Shown here one piece after another: positions 1 through 12,748 of a stretch of 64,000 nucleotides of DNA (positions are counted from its first letter, which is position 1; the number at the start of each line of letters is the position of its first letter). This stretch comes from Pseudomonas syringae. GTDB lineage: Bacteria > Pseudomonadota > Gammaproteobacteria > Pseudomonadales > Pseudomonadaceae. The DNA lies in the NCBI RefSeq assembly GCF_021606685.1, contig NZ_WKCB01000018.1, forward strand, positions 1-64,000, given 5' to 3'. The notes beneath the pieces are model-generated. The model had not been told where the DNA came from and made no database searches. It was given only the letters and a program-made list of their open reading frames with translations. Position numbers and translations under genes: made by a program.

Positions 1-354
1 GTTAGATAATTGTCATATAGGGCTTTTTCAGGTTTTTCATAAATTCGCGGATAACAGCACATACGTTCAAGCATGCTGAAAATTTACCGAGCGCCGCCCT
101 TTTTTCGTCAAAAACTCATTAATGTTGCCGTGGCCCATTCGCCTGTCACGCCGAAACACCTGATCTAGACGCTTCGTTCAAAACCACGGATTGATGGCCA
201 ATGGCTTTTTAATCTGTTGCCAAATATTGCTCGGCATGAAATATTCGCCCCGTCTCGTCGTATGACGTCCGATAACAAGATGAGTTATTCGATAAGCCAT
301 CAGAGCTTACGAATCCGTGAAAGCCATGAGTGCAGTTCTGTAGGGTAAATAGAC
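1..354. other. Intergenic leader before the cytochrome c gene
   Basis: I see no convincing gene here. The short open frames lack a good ribosome site and recognisable protein content. The stretch is more AT-rich than the genes that follow and should hold the promoter of the dehydrogenase operon. I could not pick -35/-10 boxes with confidence. A gene further left may be cut off by the window edge. Confidence 0.4.
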
Positions 355-1755
355 ATGCCGCGTAAAACGGTTGGGGAAAAAGGCCTAAGACGTGCCTTGG
401 CGGGCGTACTGACGCTGGTGGTATGGGGGGCCGGGAGTGCATCTGGCCAGGCACTGGATGCCACGGCATCGGCGGGCAAGCGCCTGGCGGTAGCAGCGGA
501 TTGCGTGGCGTGCCACACCGCGCCAGGTGGGCAGCCGTTTGCTGGCGGCTACCCGCTCAGTTCGCCGATGGGGGTGATTTACTCGACCAACATCACGCCT
601 TCCAAAACAGCCGGTATCGGTGGCTACACTGCCGAGCAATTTGCCCGTGCGGTGAGGGATGGAGTGACGCCGGACGGCACCCATCTCTACCCGGCCATGC
701 CGTACACCTCCTACGCGAAGATGACCGACGCTGATGTGGCGGATCTCTACCAGTACTTCATGCACGAAGTGCAGCCGGTCGACGCGACGACCCAGAAAAC
801 CAACCTCGACTTCCCGTTCAACATCCGCGCCTCCATGCTCGGCTGGAACGCGTTGTTTCACAGCCAGAAACGCTTCACGCCAGACCCTGCCAAATCCGCC
901 CAGGTGAACCGGGGCGACTACCTCGTCAATGCGCTGGCTCACTGCGATACCTGCCACACCCCGCGCAATGTGTTGATGGCTGCCGATAACAGCAAGCCCC
1001 TCGCCGGTGGCGCGTTAGGCAGTTGGTACGCACCCAATATCACCTCGGACAAAACCAGTGGCATCGGCGCCTGGTCCAGCGATGAGCTGGTGGCGTACCT
1101 GCGTACGGGCCATGTTGAAGGCAAAGCCCAGGCCGCCGGCCCGATGGCAGAAGCGGTCGAACACAGCCTGCAACACCTGGACGATGTCGACCTCAAGGCC
1201 ATCGCGGCCTACCTGCTGCAAACCCAGCCGATCAACACCGGCGAGGCCAAGGCGCGCCATGAGTTCGGCCAGGCCTCCAGTGATGAGCTGAGCCTGCGTG
1301 GCGGCAAGCCCGAGGACAATCCGGGCTGGCATATCTTCAGCGGCACCTGCGCCAACTGCCACCAGGCGAACGGGCAGGGCACGCGTGAGTATCCGTCGCT
1401 GTTTCACAACACGGCCACCAGCCGCAGCGACAACCTGATCGCTGCAATCGTCTACGGCGTGCACCGCGAAGTCGACGGTGTCGCCATCGACATGCCGGCG
1501 TTTGGCCCGGATGCGCTGTTCACCGACCGTCTCAACGACCAGCAGATCGCCGATGTGAGCAACTATGTGCTCTCCCGATACGGCAATGACGCGCTGACGG
1601 TTACCGCAGCCGATGTGGCCCAGGTTCGCGAGGGCGGGCCCAAGGCACCGTTGGCGGTGATGGCCAGGTTCACGGTCCCGGCCATCGTCATCGCCTGCAT
1701 CCTGATTGCCTTGGCGGCGATCGTTATTGTCCGTCGCCGACGTCGGGAGGTTTGA
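355..1755 (+). CDS. Triheme cytochrome c subunit of a membrane-bound alcohol/sugar dehydrogenase
   Basis: This is the electron-accepting subunit of a periplasmic flavin dehydrogenase and would pass electrons from sugar or polyol oxidation to ubiquinone. The 466-residue protein starts with an export signal (basic start, then a hydrophobic stretch near residues 13-30). It carries three heme-binding CXXCH motifs, CVACH, CDTCH and CANCH, one per cytochrome c domain. A C-terminal membrane anchor of about 20 hydrophobic residues is followed by an arginine-rich tail. Length and layout match the cytochrome subunits of gluconate 2-dehydrogenase, sorbitol dehydrogenase and fructose dehydrogenase. It lies 3 bp upstream of the small subunit and the GMC subunit, so the three genes form one operon. 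The substrate cannot be told from the sequence. Confidence 0.92.
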   Translation: MPRKTVGEKGLRRALAGVLTLVVWGAGSASGQALDATASAGKRLAVAADCVACHTAPGGQPFAGGYPLSSPMGVIYSTNITPSKTAGIGGYTAEQFARAVRDGVTPDGTHLYPAMPYTSYAKMTDADVADLYQYFMHEVQPVDATTQKTNLDFPFNIRASMLGWNALFHSQKRFTPDPAKSAQVNRGDYLVNALAHCDTCHTPRNVLMAADNSKPLAGGALGSWYAPNITSDKTSGIGAWSSDELVAYLRTGHVEGKAQAAGPMAEAVEHSLQHLDDVDLKAIAAYLLQTQPINTGEAKARHEFGQASSDELSLRGGKPEDNPGWHIFSGTCANCHQANGQGTREYPSLFHNTATSRSDNLIAAIVYGVHREVDGVAIDMPAFGPDALFTDRLNDQQIADVSNYVLSRYGNDALTVTAADVAQVREGGPKAPLAVMARFTVPAIVIACILIALAAIVIVRRRRREV

Positions 1756-1758
1756 ATC

Positions 1759-2283
1759 ATGGACTCATCTTTGAATGCACTGGCGCTTTCACGTCGTAGC
1801 CTGCTGCGCGGTTCGGTCACCTTGGGCCTGACCGCCCTGGTTGGCGGGCTGATGCCTTGGCAATCGGCCATGGCTGCTGCCCAGTCGGATGCGGATTTCG
1901 CGGCCTTGTCGCAGTTTCTGGTCAGCCGCCCGGTCAACCCGGTTCTGGCGGCGCGCTACTACGCGGCGCTGGACAAGCGTGCGCCGAACTTCGCGACCAA
2001 CGTGATCGCGCTCAAGCAATTGGTCGCCGAGCGCGGCCTCACGCATGTCGATGACTACCTGGCGTTGGCCGATGCCGACCCTTCATTGAAGGCCACGGCC
2101 ACCAGCATTATTTCGGCCTGGTACCTGGGCATCGTCGGCGAGCCGGTCGACGCCGAGCTGATCAGCTACAGCGAAGCGCTGATGTATCGGCCCACCCACG
2201 GCACCCTCATCATCCCCACTTACGGTGGCGGCCCGGATTCATGGGGCCCCAAACCTAAAGCGCCACAGGATTTCAAACTATGA
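1759..2283 (+). CDS. Tat-exported small subunit, sorbitol dehydrogenase family
   Basis: This 174-residue protein has an N-terminal twin-arginine motif (SRRSLLRG) followed by a hydrophobic segment, so it is probably exported folded by Tat. The rest resembles the small subunit family of FAD-linked D-sorbitol and gluconate dehydrogenases. In those enzymes the subunit has no catalytic group but is needed to mature the large GMC subunit and carry it across the membrane. It sits between the cytochrome gene and the GMC gene, and its stop overlaps the GMC start by 4 bp (ATGA), indicating translational coupling. The family call is made from Tat signal, size and context. Confidence 0.85.
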   Translation: MDSSLNALALSRRSLLRGSVTLGLTALVGGLMPWQSAMAAAQSDADFAALSQFLVSRPVNPVLAARYYAALDKRAPNFATNVIALKQLVAERGLTHVDDYLALADADPSLKATATSIISAWYLGIVGEPVDAELISYSEALMYRPTHGTLIIPTYGGGPDSWGPKPKAPQDFKL

Positions 2284-3914
2284 GCAACGCTGATTTCGAT
2301 GCCGACGTAGTCATCATCGGTTCCGGTGTGATGGGCGGGCTGATTGCAACCGGCCTGGCCAAGGCCAACAAGTCGGTGATCGTTCTGGAAGCCGGCCCCC
2401 GGGTCAATCGCCGGGACGTGGTGGAAACCTTCCGCAATGCTCCGGTCAAGCTGTCGCTGGCCAACGCCAAGCTGCAGGGCGCGGGCTCACCGTACCCAAG
2501 CCTGCCGCATGCGCCGTCGACCTATGGCGATTACTTGCAGCAGGTCGGGCCGGTCAAATACAACACCTCCTACCTGCGGGTGGTGGGCGGTACCACGTGG
2601 CACTTCGGTTCATCGCTGTGGCGTATGTTGCCGAACGATTTCCGCCTGAAGTCGTTGTATGGTCGTGGCCGCGACTGGCCGATCAGCTACGACGAGCTTG
2701 AACCGTTCTACGCGCGGGCCGAAACCGAGCTGGGCGTGTCCGGCGTCGATGGCCAGGATGAGAGCGGGCAGGGCGGCGACGCTTTCCCGCCACGCTCGAT
2801 TCCGTACCCGATGGAGGGGCTCAAGCCCAGCTACATGTTCACCCGGCTTTCGGAAATGCTCGGCAAGGGCGGCTATAACCCGATCCTCGAGCCCAACGGC
2901 CGCGCCACTCGCCCGTATGGCAAACGGCCGCCCTGCGCCGGTAACAACAACTGCAACCCGGTGTGCCCGATTGCCGCCAAGTACGACGGCTCGATGCATA
3001 TCGACGAGGCGGAGCGCCACGGCGCCAAGGTCCTGGAAAACTCGGTGGTGTACAAAATCGAGGCTGGGGACGACGGCAAGATCACCGCGATCTGGTACAT
3101 GCGCCCGGACAAATCGACCCACAAGCTGACCGCGCGCTATTTTGTGCTGGCCGCCTATGGCATCGAGTCGCCCAAGCTGCTGCTGATGTCCACGTCCGAC
3201 AAATACCCCAACGGCATTGCCAACTCGTCGGACCAGGTCGGTCGCAACCTGATGGACCACACGGGCATCAGCATGAACGTCATGACCAAGGAAGACATGT
3301 GGCCGGGCGAAGGCCCTACGCAGCTGCTGGTCTACCTGAACAGCCGCGACGGCGCGTTCCGCAAGGACTACCCGGGCTACAAGATCAAGGTGCGCAACAC
3401 GGTCCCGGCGTCGCAGATCACCTCCAACCTGATTGCCAAGGGGGTGCTGGGTTCCAAGCTGGACGAGCAGATCCGCTTGCAGTCGGCGCGTTCGCTGAAC
3501 TGGGCGGTGGACTTCGAAACCCTGCCGTTGCCGGAAAACCGCGTAACGCCGAGCAAGACCAAGTTCGACGCCATTGGCCTGCCGGTGCCGGAGATCTACT
3601 ACAGCGTGCCTGACTACTGGCATGCGGGTAAGGAGAAGGCGCTGGAGGACTTCAAGCAGTTCGCCACGCTGCTGGATGCCGACATTCTCAGTACGGATGT
3701 CGGCTTCCAGAACCGTCAACACATCATGGGCACCACCATCATGGGCGATGATCCCAAGGACTCGGTAGTCGACCGCGATTGCCGCAGCCATGACCACGCC
3801 AATCTGTTTATTGCGGGCACCAGCGTGATGCCGTCGTCGTCCTGCGTGAACCCCACGCTGACCGGTGCGGCGTTGAGTATTCGTATTGCCGATGTGTTGG
3901 TGAGCGAAGTCTGA
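2280..3914 (+). CDS. GMC family FAD-dependent oxidoreductase, catalytic subunit
   Basis: This is the catalytic flavoprotein of the three-subunit dehydrogenase. The 544-residue protein opens with a Rossmann FAD-binding fold (VVIIGSGVMGG, residues about 9-19, then VLEAG). It ends with the GMC C-terminal region, including SSSCVNPTLTGAALSIRIAD, where the family's catalytic His/Asn pair lies. It has no signal peptide of its own, which fits piggy-back Tat export with the small subunit. Homologs oxidise gluconate, sorbitol, fructose or other polyols in the periplasm. The gene order here is cytochrome, small subunit, GMC. A bidirectional terminator follows the stop. Confidence 0.9.
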   Translation: MSNADFDADVVIIGSGVMGGLIATGLAKANKSVIVLEAGPRVNRRDVVETFRNAPVKLSLANAKLQGAGSPYPSLPHAPSTYGDYLQQVGPVKYNTSYLRVVGGTTWHFGSSLWRMLPNDFRLKSLYGRGRDWPISYDELEPFYARAETELGVSGVDGQDESGQGGDAFPPRSIPYPMEGLKPSYMFTRLSEMLGKGGYNPILEPNGRATRPYGKRPPCAGNNNCNPVCPIAAKYDGSMHIDEAERHGAKVLENSVVYKIEAGDDGKITAIWYMRPDKSTHKLTARYFVLAAYGIESPKLLLMSTSDKYPNGIANSSDQVGRNLMDHTGISMNVMTKEDMWPGEGPTQLLVYLNSRDGAFRKDYPGYKIKVRNTVPASQITSNLIAKGVLGSKLDEQIRLQSARSLNWAVDFETLPLPENRVTPSKTKFDAIGLPVPEIYYSVPDYWHAGKEKALEDFKQFATLLDADILSTDVGFQNRQHIMGTTIMGDDPKDSVVDRDCRSHDHANLFIAGTSVMPSSSCVNPTLTGAALSIRIADVLVSEV

Positions 3915-3929
3915 GGCGTTAATTGACGC

Positions 3930-3970
3930 AAAAAAAAGCCCCCTGGCGCTTCAAGCGCAGGGGGCTTTTT
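3930..3970. terminator. Bidirectional rho-independent terminator
   Basis: A GC-rich hairpin (arms GCCCCCT and AGGGGGC, inner arms GCGCTT/AAGCGC) is flanked by a run of A on the left and a run of T on the right. It can therefore terminate both the dehydrogenase operon from the left and the dolP operon from the right. Confidence 0.9.
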
Positions 3971-3984
3971 CGTTTGGCTTCACA

Positions 3985-5619
<1,635 letters not shown>

Positions 5620-5620
<1 letters not shown>

Positions 5621-7431
5621 CAGCGCGGGGTGTCCGGCAGGCGCTGGATCTCGCCGCCGACGAACTTGGCCCATGGCATCTGGCGGTCGACGCGTTGGTT
5701 TGCGCTGATGCCGAGGTTGCCCGACAGGCCATCAACGCGAGTGTCCGGCAAGGCCTTGAGCTGGCCCAGGCGTGGCGCCAGGCGGTAGGCGTCGACGCCC
5801 ATCGCGTACAGGCGGCCAAGGCTGCCATTGGCTTGCGGCCATTGTGCGGCAACCTGGTTGCGCAGCGGGTCGGTGGTGTTCAAGAGCCAAGGGGTTTCGC
5901 AGAACATCACGTTGGTCATGTCCAGGTACTGGTTCTTGTCACCGCTGGCACTGAACACGTGGGACGTCGCGTACACCGGCACATCACCCGCGTACTGGAA
6001 GTTCAGGGTCGGCTTGATCTGCTGGGCCAACTGCGGCGTTACGGCCAGGAAGATGAACTCGATGTCCTGGCGACGCGACGGTTGTGCCGCTACGTCGGTG
6101 CCGACGGTGTTTTGCAGGCTCTTGGCGCGACCTTCGCTTTTACGCAGTTGGAACAGGTCAGCGATCTGCTGCGCCAGGGCCACGGGCTGGTCGACATATT
6201 CGACACCCACGACGGTCCCGCCGTTGGCTTCCCAGTCCTGGCGGAAGGCCTTGTAGACACGCTCGCCCCACTCACCGCGCGGCACCATCGCGGCGGCGCG
6301 GTGCAGGCCGTCGGCACGGGCGCGGCGCGATACTTCGCGGGCTTCGTCTTCAGCGGCCAGGCCGAACTGGAACAGTTGCGCAGGGCCTTGATCGGTTTCG
6401 CTGTAGTTCAGGGCCAGGGTGGTGATCGGCAACTGAGGGCGTGCGCTGAGCTGCTTGACCAACGGTTTTTCCAGCGGGCCGACCACCAGTTGCACACCGG
6501 CGGCCTGGGCCTTGGCGTAGAAGTCGTCGATGGAGGTCAGGCGCGAGCTGTCATAGAACTCGATGACCGGCGGCTTCTGCCCGGCTTGTTCGGCCTGGTA
6601 GTGCGCGGCCATGAAGCCTTCACGCAGTGCCTTGCCAACGGAGGCCAGCGGGCCATCCTGAGGCAGCAGCAGAGCGATCTTGCTCAGGGGCTGGCTGGCC
6701 AGTTCCTTGAGCTTGGTCAGCGGCGTCGGCAGTTGCACGGCAGCCGGGTGGCCCGGGTTTTGTGCGCGCCAAGTGTCGATGGCGGCCTGTTGCTGTTCAA
6801 GCGTACCGGCGCCTTTGACCGACTTGGCCAGGGTGATCCAGCCGTCGAGCACCGGGTTGCCGCTGGCTTGCAGCTGTTCGGCGGGCAGGGCGGCAATCAA
6901 TGCCCAGATGGCTTCGTGGTTGCTGTTGGCGGCGTCGCCGGTCAGCAGCGGGGCCATGGCCACACGTTCGCGGGCGGCGGCCAGGGTCTGGCCGTCTGCT
7001 TCGTACGCGCGGGCATGCACGGTGCCGGTGCGGATCTGCTGTTCAGCCGGCAGCTCCTTGAGGCTTTGCAAGCTTGGATGGCTCAAAGCAGTCAGCGCGG
7101 CCTTGGGCTGGTTGCGCGCCATGGCCAGTTCGGCGGCCAGGGTGCTGGCGAACACTTGCGCAGCCGGCTTCAGCGTGTCGAGGGGCACTTGCGCCAGAAT
7201 CTGCGCCGAGCGGCCAGGGTTATTCTGTTTGTAGGCCATGTCTGCCGCACTCAGGCGCAGTAGCGCGGCCTTTTCTGGCGTATTGGCGGTAGTCGCCTGT
7301 TCGAGCAGTTGCTCGATACTGGCGTCCGGGGTCCGTGGTAGGTCGCCAAGGCTGGACGAGGGCGAGCTGGCACACGCGGCCAACAAGGCAGCGAGGCAGA
7401 GGGCGGAGAGCAGCCGCAGGCAAGCGATCAT
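5620..7431 (-). CDS. lpoA: Penicillin-binding protein activator LpoA
   Basis: This outer-membrane lipoprotein of about 603 residues is known in E. coli to span the periplasm and stimulate PBP1A peptidoglycan synthesis. I chose the start at MIACLRLL because it gives a compact lipoprotein signal with lipobox LLAAC; an upstream ATG adds eight residues. The N-terminal half is helical and TPR-like. The C-terminal half has the periplasmic-binding-protein-like fold (KIALLLPQDGPLASVG, about residues 285-300). It is divergent from rsmI and is the first gene of the run lpoA-yraN-gmhA-dolP. Confidence 0.9.
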
Positions 7432-7640
7432 GTAAGTGTTCCTGATACCGATCAAATTAGCGTGGAATTGTACCCAAGCACTGGCCCAGGCGCGATGTTA
7501 CTGGCGTGAAACCGTCGATTTAGGTCATGCAAGTGCTGCAAACGGCCGTTGACGGTTGGGGTGGCATCGACTTGGGCGGCATATTATCAAGGCGTCTACG
7601 CGCTACAATGCGATTTTTCCCAACCATCGAGGTGTGCGTT

Positions 7641-8513
7641 TTGACTGCTCCAGGTCCTTTGAATTCCACTGCAGGCTCGCTTTTTGTCGTGGCGACGCCC
7701 ATTGGCAACCTGGACGACATCAGTGCCCGGGCGCTGAAAGTGTTGCGCGACGTTAAACTGATCGCGGCTGAAGACACGCGGCACTCCCAGCGATTGATGC
7801 AGCATTTTGGTATCAGTACGCCACTGGCGGCCTGCCATGAGCACAACGAGCGTGAAGAAGGCAGCCGTTTCATCGTCCGTTTGCTGGCGGGTGATGATGT
7901 GGCGCTGATCTCCGATGCAGGCACGCCGTTGATCTCCGACCCGGGTTACCACCTGGTTCGTCAGGCGCGGGCTGCTGGTATCAATGTAGTGCCTGTTCCG
8001 GGAGCGTGCGCGCTGATTGCTGCACTATCGGCGGCTGGTCTGCCGTCGGATCGGTTTATTTTCGAAGGTTTCCTGCCGGCCAAGGCCGTGGGGCGCCGCG
8101 CGCGTCTTCAGGCCTTGAAGGAAGAGCCGCGCACGTTGATCTTCTACGAAGCCCCGCATCGCATCCTTGAATGCCTGCAGGACATGGAGCTCGTGTTCGG
8201 CGGCGCGCGCCTGGCCCTGTTGGCCCGCGAACTGACCAAGACCTTCGAAACCCTCAAAGGCCTTCCGCTTGAAGAGCTGCGCGCCTTTGTCGAAGGTGAC
8301 AGCAATCAACAGCGCGGTGAGTGCGTGGTGCTGGTCGCGGGCTGGACCGCTCCGGAGAATGAAGATGCCGTGGGCAGCGAGGCGATGCGCATCCTGGACC
8401 TGCTGCTCAAGGAAATGCCGCTCAAGCGTGCAGCGGCGCTGGCGGCGGAAATTACCGGCGTGCGCAAGAACGTGTTGTATCAAGTTGCGCTGGATAAACA
8501 GAAAGGCGAGTAG
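7641..8513 (+). CDS. rsmI: 16S rRNA (cytidine(1402)-2'-O)-methyltransferase RsmI
   Basis: RsmI adds the 2'-O-methyl group to C1402 of 16S rRNA using SAM. The protein shows the tetrapyrrole-methylase fold: LFVVATPIGNLDDIS near the N-terminus, AAEDTRHS, then LISDAGTPLISDPG. I chose a TTG start about 7 bp after a GAGGTG ribosome site. It gives the usual pseudomonad N-terminus TAPGPLNSTAGS. An in-frame GTG at 7632 is an alternative, and starts further upstream add a non-conserved leader. It is divergent from lpoA; a TACAAT at about 7605 could be its -10 element. Confidence 0.9.
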   Translation: MTAPGPLNSTAGSLFVVATPIGNLDDISARALKVLRDVKLIAAEDTRHSQRLMQHFGISTPLAACHEHNEREEGSRFIVRLLAGDDVALISDAGTPLISDPGYHLVRQARAAGINVVPVPGACALIAALSAAGLPSDRFIFEGFLPAKAVGRRARLQALKEEPRTLIFYEAPHRILECLQDMELVFGGARLALLARELTKTFETLKGLPLEELRAFVEGDSNQQRGECVVLVAGWTAPENEDAVGSEAMRILDLLLKEMPLKRAAALAAEITGVRKNVLYQVALDKQKGE

Positions 8514-8608
8514 TTCCGGGGTAAACCGGTATTTCGTCCGAACGTGATGGCAATACTGCGCTTTTAATACTTGTCCTCAAGCCGCCGTGCCGTTAACCTG
8601 CGCGGCGG

Positions 8609-8962
8609 AGAGTCGATTGGACAGTCGCTGCCCTCTATGAAAATTAGGGGGGGGAGGAAAGTCCGGGCTCCATAGGGCGAAGTGCCAGGTAATGCCTGGG
8701 AGGCGTGAGCCTACGGAAAGTGCCACAGAAAATAACCGCCTAAGCATTTCGGTGCCGGTAAGGGTGAAAAGGTGCGGTAAGAGCGCACCGCACGACTGGC
8801 AACAGTTCGTGGCTAGGTAAACCCCACTTGGAGCAAGACCAAATAGGGTCCCAAGGCGTGGCCCGCGCTGGGACCGGGTAGGTTGCTAAAGATGTCCAGT
8901 GATGGCCATCGTAGACGAATGACTGTTCAAGACAGAACCCGGCTTACAGATCGACTCTCCAC
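8609..8962 (+). ncRNA. rnpB: RNase P RNA, bacterial type A
   Basis: This is the catalytic RNA of RNase P, which cuts tRNA 5' leaders. The terminal P1 helix is formed by GAGTCGAT near the start and ATCGACTC near the end. The universally conserved GAGGAAAGTCCGGGCTCC lies about 45 nt in, and the 3' conserved AGACAGAACCCGGCTTACAG is split over the last 35 nt. The size of about 354 nt fits type A. A short T run follows the P1 strand. The position between rsmI and mraZ is the usual one in Pseudomonas. Confidence 0.97.
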
Positions 8963-9212
8963 CTTTTTCCTTTTGTCCGAATCTCGGGCAAAAAACCGGT
9001 AGTAACGCAAGAATCCCTCCCTGCCGAATCATTGGCAGATGCATCTTCGTAATACCAAAAAAATCTTACTCTTAATAAATCACTTTAACTTTAAACCATA
9101 GCTCTTTGAGCTATTTGCGCTTGATGAGCCAAAAACATCGCCGAACTCTGGTTTCTCCTCCGTTTACGCTCCTAAATCTCCGTTCTGTAAGGCTTTTCCT
9201 TGAATCCGCGCC

Positions 9213-9242
9213 TTGACGGTGTGGTGGGCGCATTCCTATAGT
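9213..9242 (+). promoter_or_regulatory. Predicted sigma-70 promoter of the dcw cluster (Pmra)
   Basis: A -35 box TTGACG at 9213-9218 and a -10 box TATAGT at 9237-9242 are separated by 18 bp. Both are one base from consensus. The predicted start near 9249 falls immediately before the MraZ boxes and about 70 bp before mraZ. Confidence 0.7.
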
Positions 9243-9249
9243 GTGCGCA

Positions 9250-9275
9250 AGTGGCGGAAAGTGGCACAAAGTGGG
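9250..9275 (+). promoter_or_regulatory. MraZ operator: three AGTGG repeats in a 10-bp period
   Basis: AGTGG occurs at 9250, 9260 and 9270, exactly one helical turn apart and at or just after the predicted transcription start. MraZ is known to bind tandem GTGG/TGGG-type repeats upstream of its own operon and repress it. Position, period and core all fit an autorepression site. Confidence 0.75.
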
Positions 9276-9316
9276 TTTTTTGAACGTAAAACGCTAAAAT
9301 TTGGAGAAACGCATCT

Positions 9317-9772
9317 GTGTTTCGCGGAGCTAACGCTATCAGTCTCGATGCAAAAGGCCGTCTCGCTATGCCGAGCCGGTATCGTGACGAGCTGATTTCG
9401 CGAAGTTCCGGGCAGTTGATCATCACCATTGATGCCGTTGACCCTTGTTTATGTGTTTACCCGCTCGATGAGTGGGAGTTGATCGAAACCAAGTTGCGCG
9501 CGCTGCCTTCATTGCGTGAAGAGAACCGTCGCCTTCAGCGTTTGCTGATTGGCAATGCCGTCGACCTCGAGCTCGATGGCAGTGGTCGTTTCCTGGTGCC
9601 ACCGCGTTTGCGCGAGTACGCCAGGCTGGATAAGCGCGCAATGCTGGTGGGCCAGCTGAACAAGTTCCAATTGTGGGACGAAGATGCCTGGGATGCTGTG
9701 TCTGCAGCTGACCTGGCTGCTATTCAACAACCGGGCGCTATGCCTGATGAACTGCGTGATTTGATCCTGTGA
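9317..9772 (+). CDS. mraZ: Transcriptional regulator MraZ
   Basis: MraZ is the first gene of the division/cell-wall cluster and a DNA-binding autorepressor that forms rings. The 151-residue protein has two tandem SpoVT/AbrB-like swapped-hairpin halves: [22 protein letters not shown] at the start (each half carries a GR-x-x-x-P type strand) and [18 protein letters not shown] near residue 87. The start is a GTG preceded by TTGGAGAAA. Its stop overlaps the GTG start of rsmH by 4 bp. It is preceded by the promoter and MraZ boxes described above. Confidence 0.95.
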   Translation: MFRGANAISLDAKGRLAMPSRYRDELISRSSGQLIITIDAVDPCLCVYPLDEWELIETKLRALPSLREENRRLQRLLIGNAVDLELDGSGRFLVPPRLREYARLDKRAMLVGQLNKFQLWDEDAWDAVSAADLAAIQQPGAMPDELRDLIL

Positions 9773-10712
9773 CTATTGATAGCGGCTTTAACCACATCAC
9801 CGTACTGCTTGACGAAGCCGTTGAGGCTCTCGCCGTACGCGCGGATGGCTGCTATTTGGATGGCACCTTCGGCAGGGGCGGGCATAGTCGGTTGATACTC
9901 AGCCAGCTCGGGTCCGACGGTAAGCTCCTCGGGTTCGACAAAGACCCCCAAGCGATTGCCACCGGGCAAGCGCTAGCGGCCGAAGACGGCCGCTTTGTCG
10001 TTGTGCAGCGCAGCTTTGCCGAGCTGGGTGCCGAAGTCGCCGAGCGCGGTATGGCGGGCAAGGTGGCCGGGGTTTTGCTCGACCTCGGCGTCTCCTCGCC
10101 GCAGCTCGATGACCCGGAGCGCGGTTTCAGTTTCATGAACGACGGCCCGCTTGATATGCGCATGGACCCGACCCGTGGCATCAGCGCGGCCGAGTTCATC
10201 GCCACCGCGTCACACGAAGAAATCACTCGCGTGTTCAAGGAATACGGTGAAGAACGCTTCGCCGGTCGCATGGCGCGTGCCGTGGTCGAGCGCCGCGAAA
10301 TCCAGCCGTTCGAACGCACCGCTGATCTCGCCGAAGTGCTGAAGGTCGCCAACCCCGCGTGGGAAAAAGGCAAGAACCCGGCGACCCGCGCGTTCCAGGG
10401 CCTGCGTATTCACGTCAACAACGAATTGGGCGACCTGGAGGCCGGCCTTGAGGCTGCCCTCGAGGCGCTGGAAGTGGGCGGTCGCCTGGTGGTGATCAGC
10501 TTCCACTCCCTGGAAGACCGTATCGTCAAACTGTTCATGCGTCGCCTAGTCAAGGGTGAGTCTGACAACCTGCCGCGCAACCTGCCGGTGCGTTTCGAAG
10601 CCTTTGTGCCGAAAATCAAAATTCATGGCAAGGCGCAGTTCGCTTCCGAAGCCGAACTCAAGGCCAACCCACGTTCGCGCAGCGCCGTCATGCGCGTCGC
10701 GGAGAAGTTGCG

Positions 10713-10716
<4 letters not shown>
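9769..10716 (+). CDS. rsmH: 16S rRNA (cytosine(1402)-N4)-methyltransferase RsmH
   Basis: RsmH methylates N4 of C1402 in 16S rRNA, the same nucleotide that RsmI methylates on the ribose, and the two genes lie close together here. The 315-residue protein has the SAM-binding [11 protein letters not shown] motif near residue 30 and the family signatures [18 protein letters not shown] and [13 protein letters not shown]. The GTG start overlaps the mraZ stop, and its stop overlaps the ftsL GTG, so translation is probably coupled on both sides. Confidence 0.96.

Positions 10717-12747
<2,031 letters not shown>

Positions 12748-12748
<1 letters not shown>

Larger units (their letters stand above)
8963..9316. 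other. Intergenic region between rnpB and mraZ
   Basis: There is no gene here. The first half is AT-rich and contains a perfect 7-bp hairpin (ATAGCTC-TTT-GAGCTAT, 9098-9114) of unknown role. It is not followed by a T run. The second half carries the mra promoter and MraZ boxes, listed separately. Confidence 0.6.

Noticed and set aside
9098..9114. Perfect hairpin ATAGCTC-TTT-GAGCTAT after rnpB
   Set aside because: It is not GC-rich and not followed by a T run, so I do not call it a terminator. It could be chance in AT-rich DNA.
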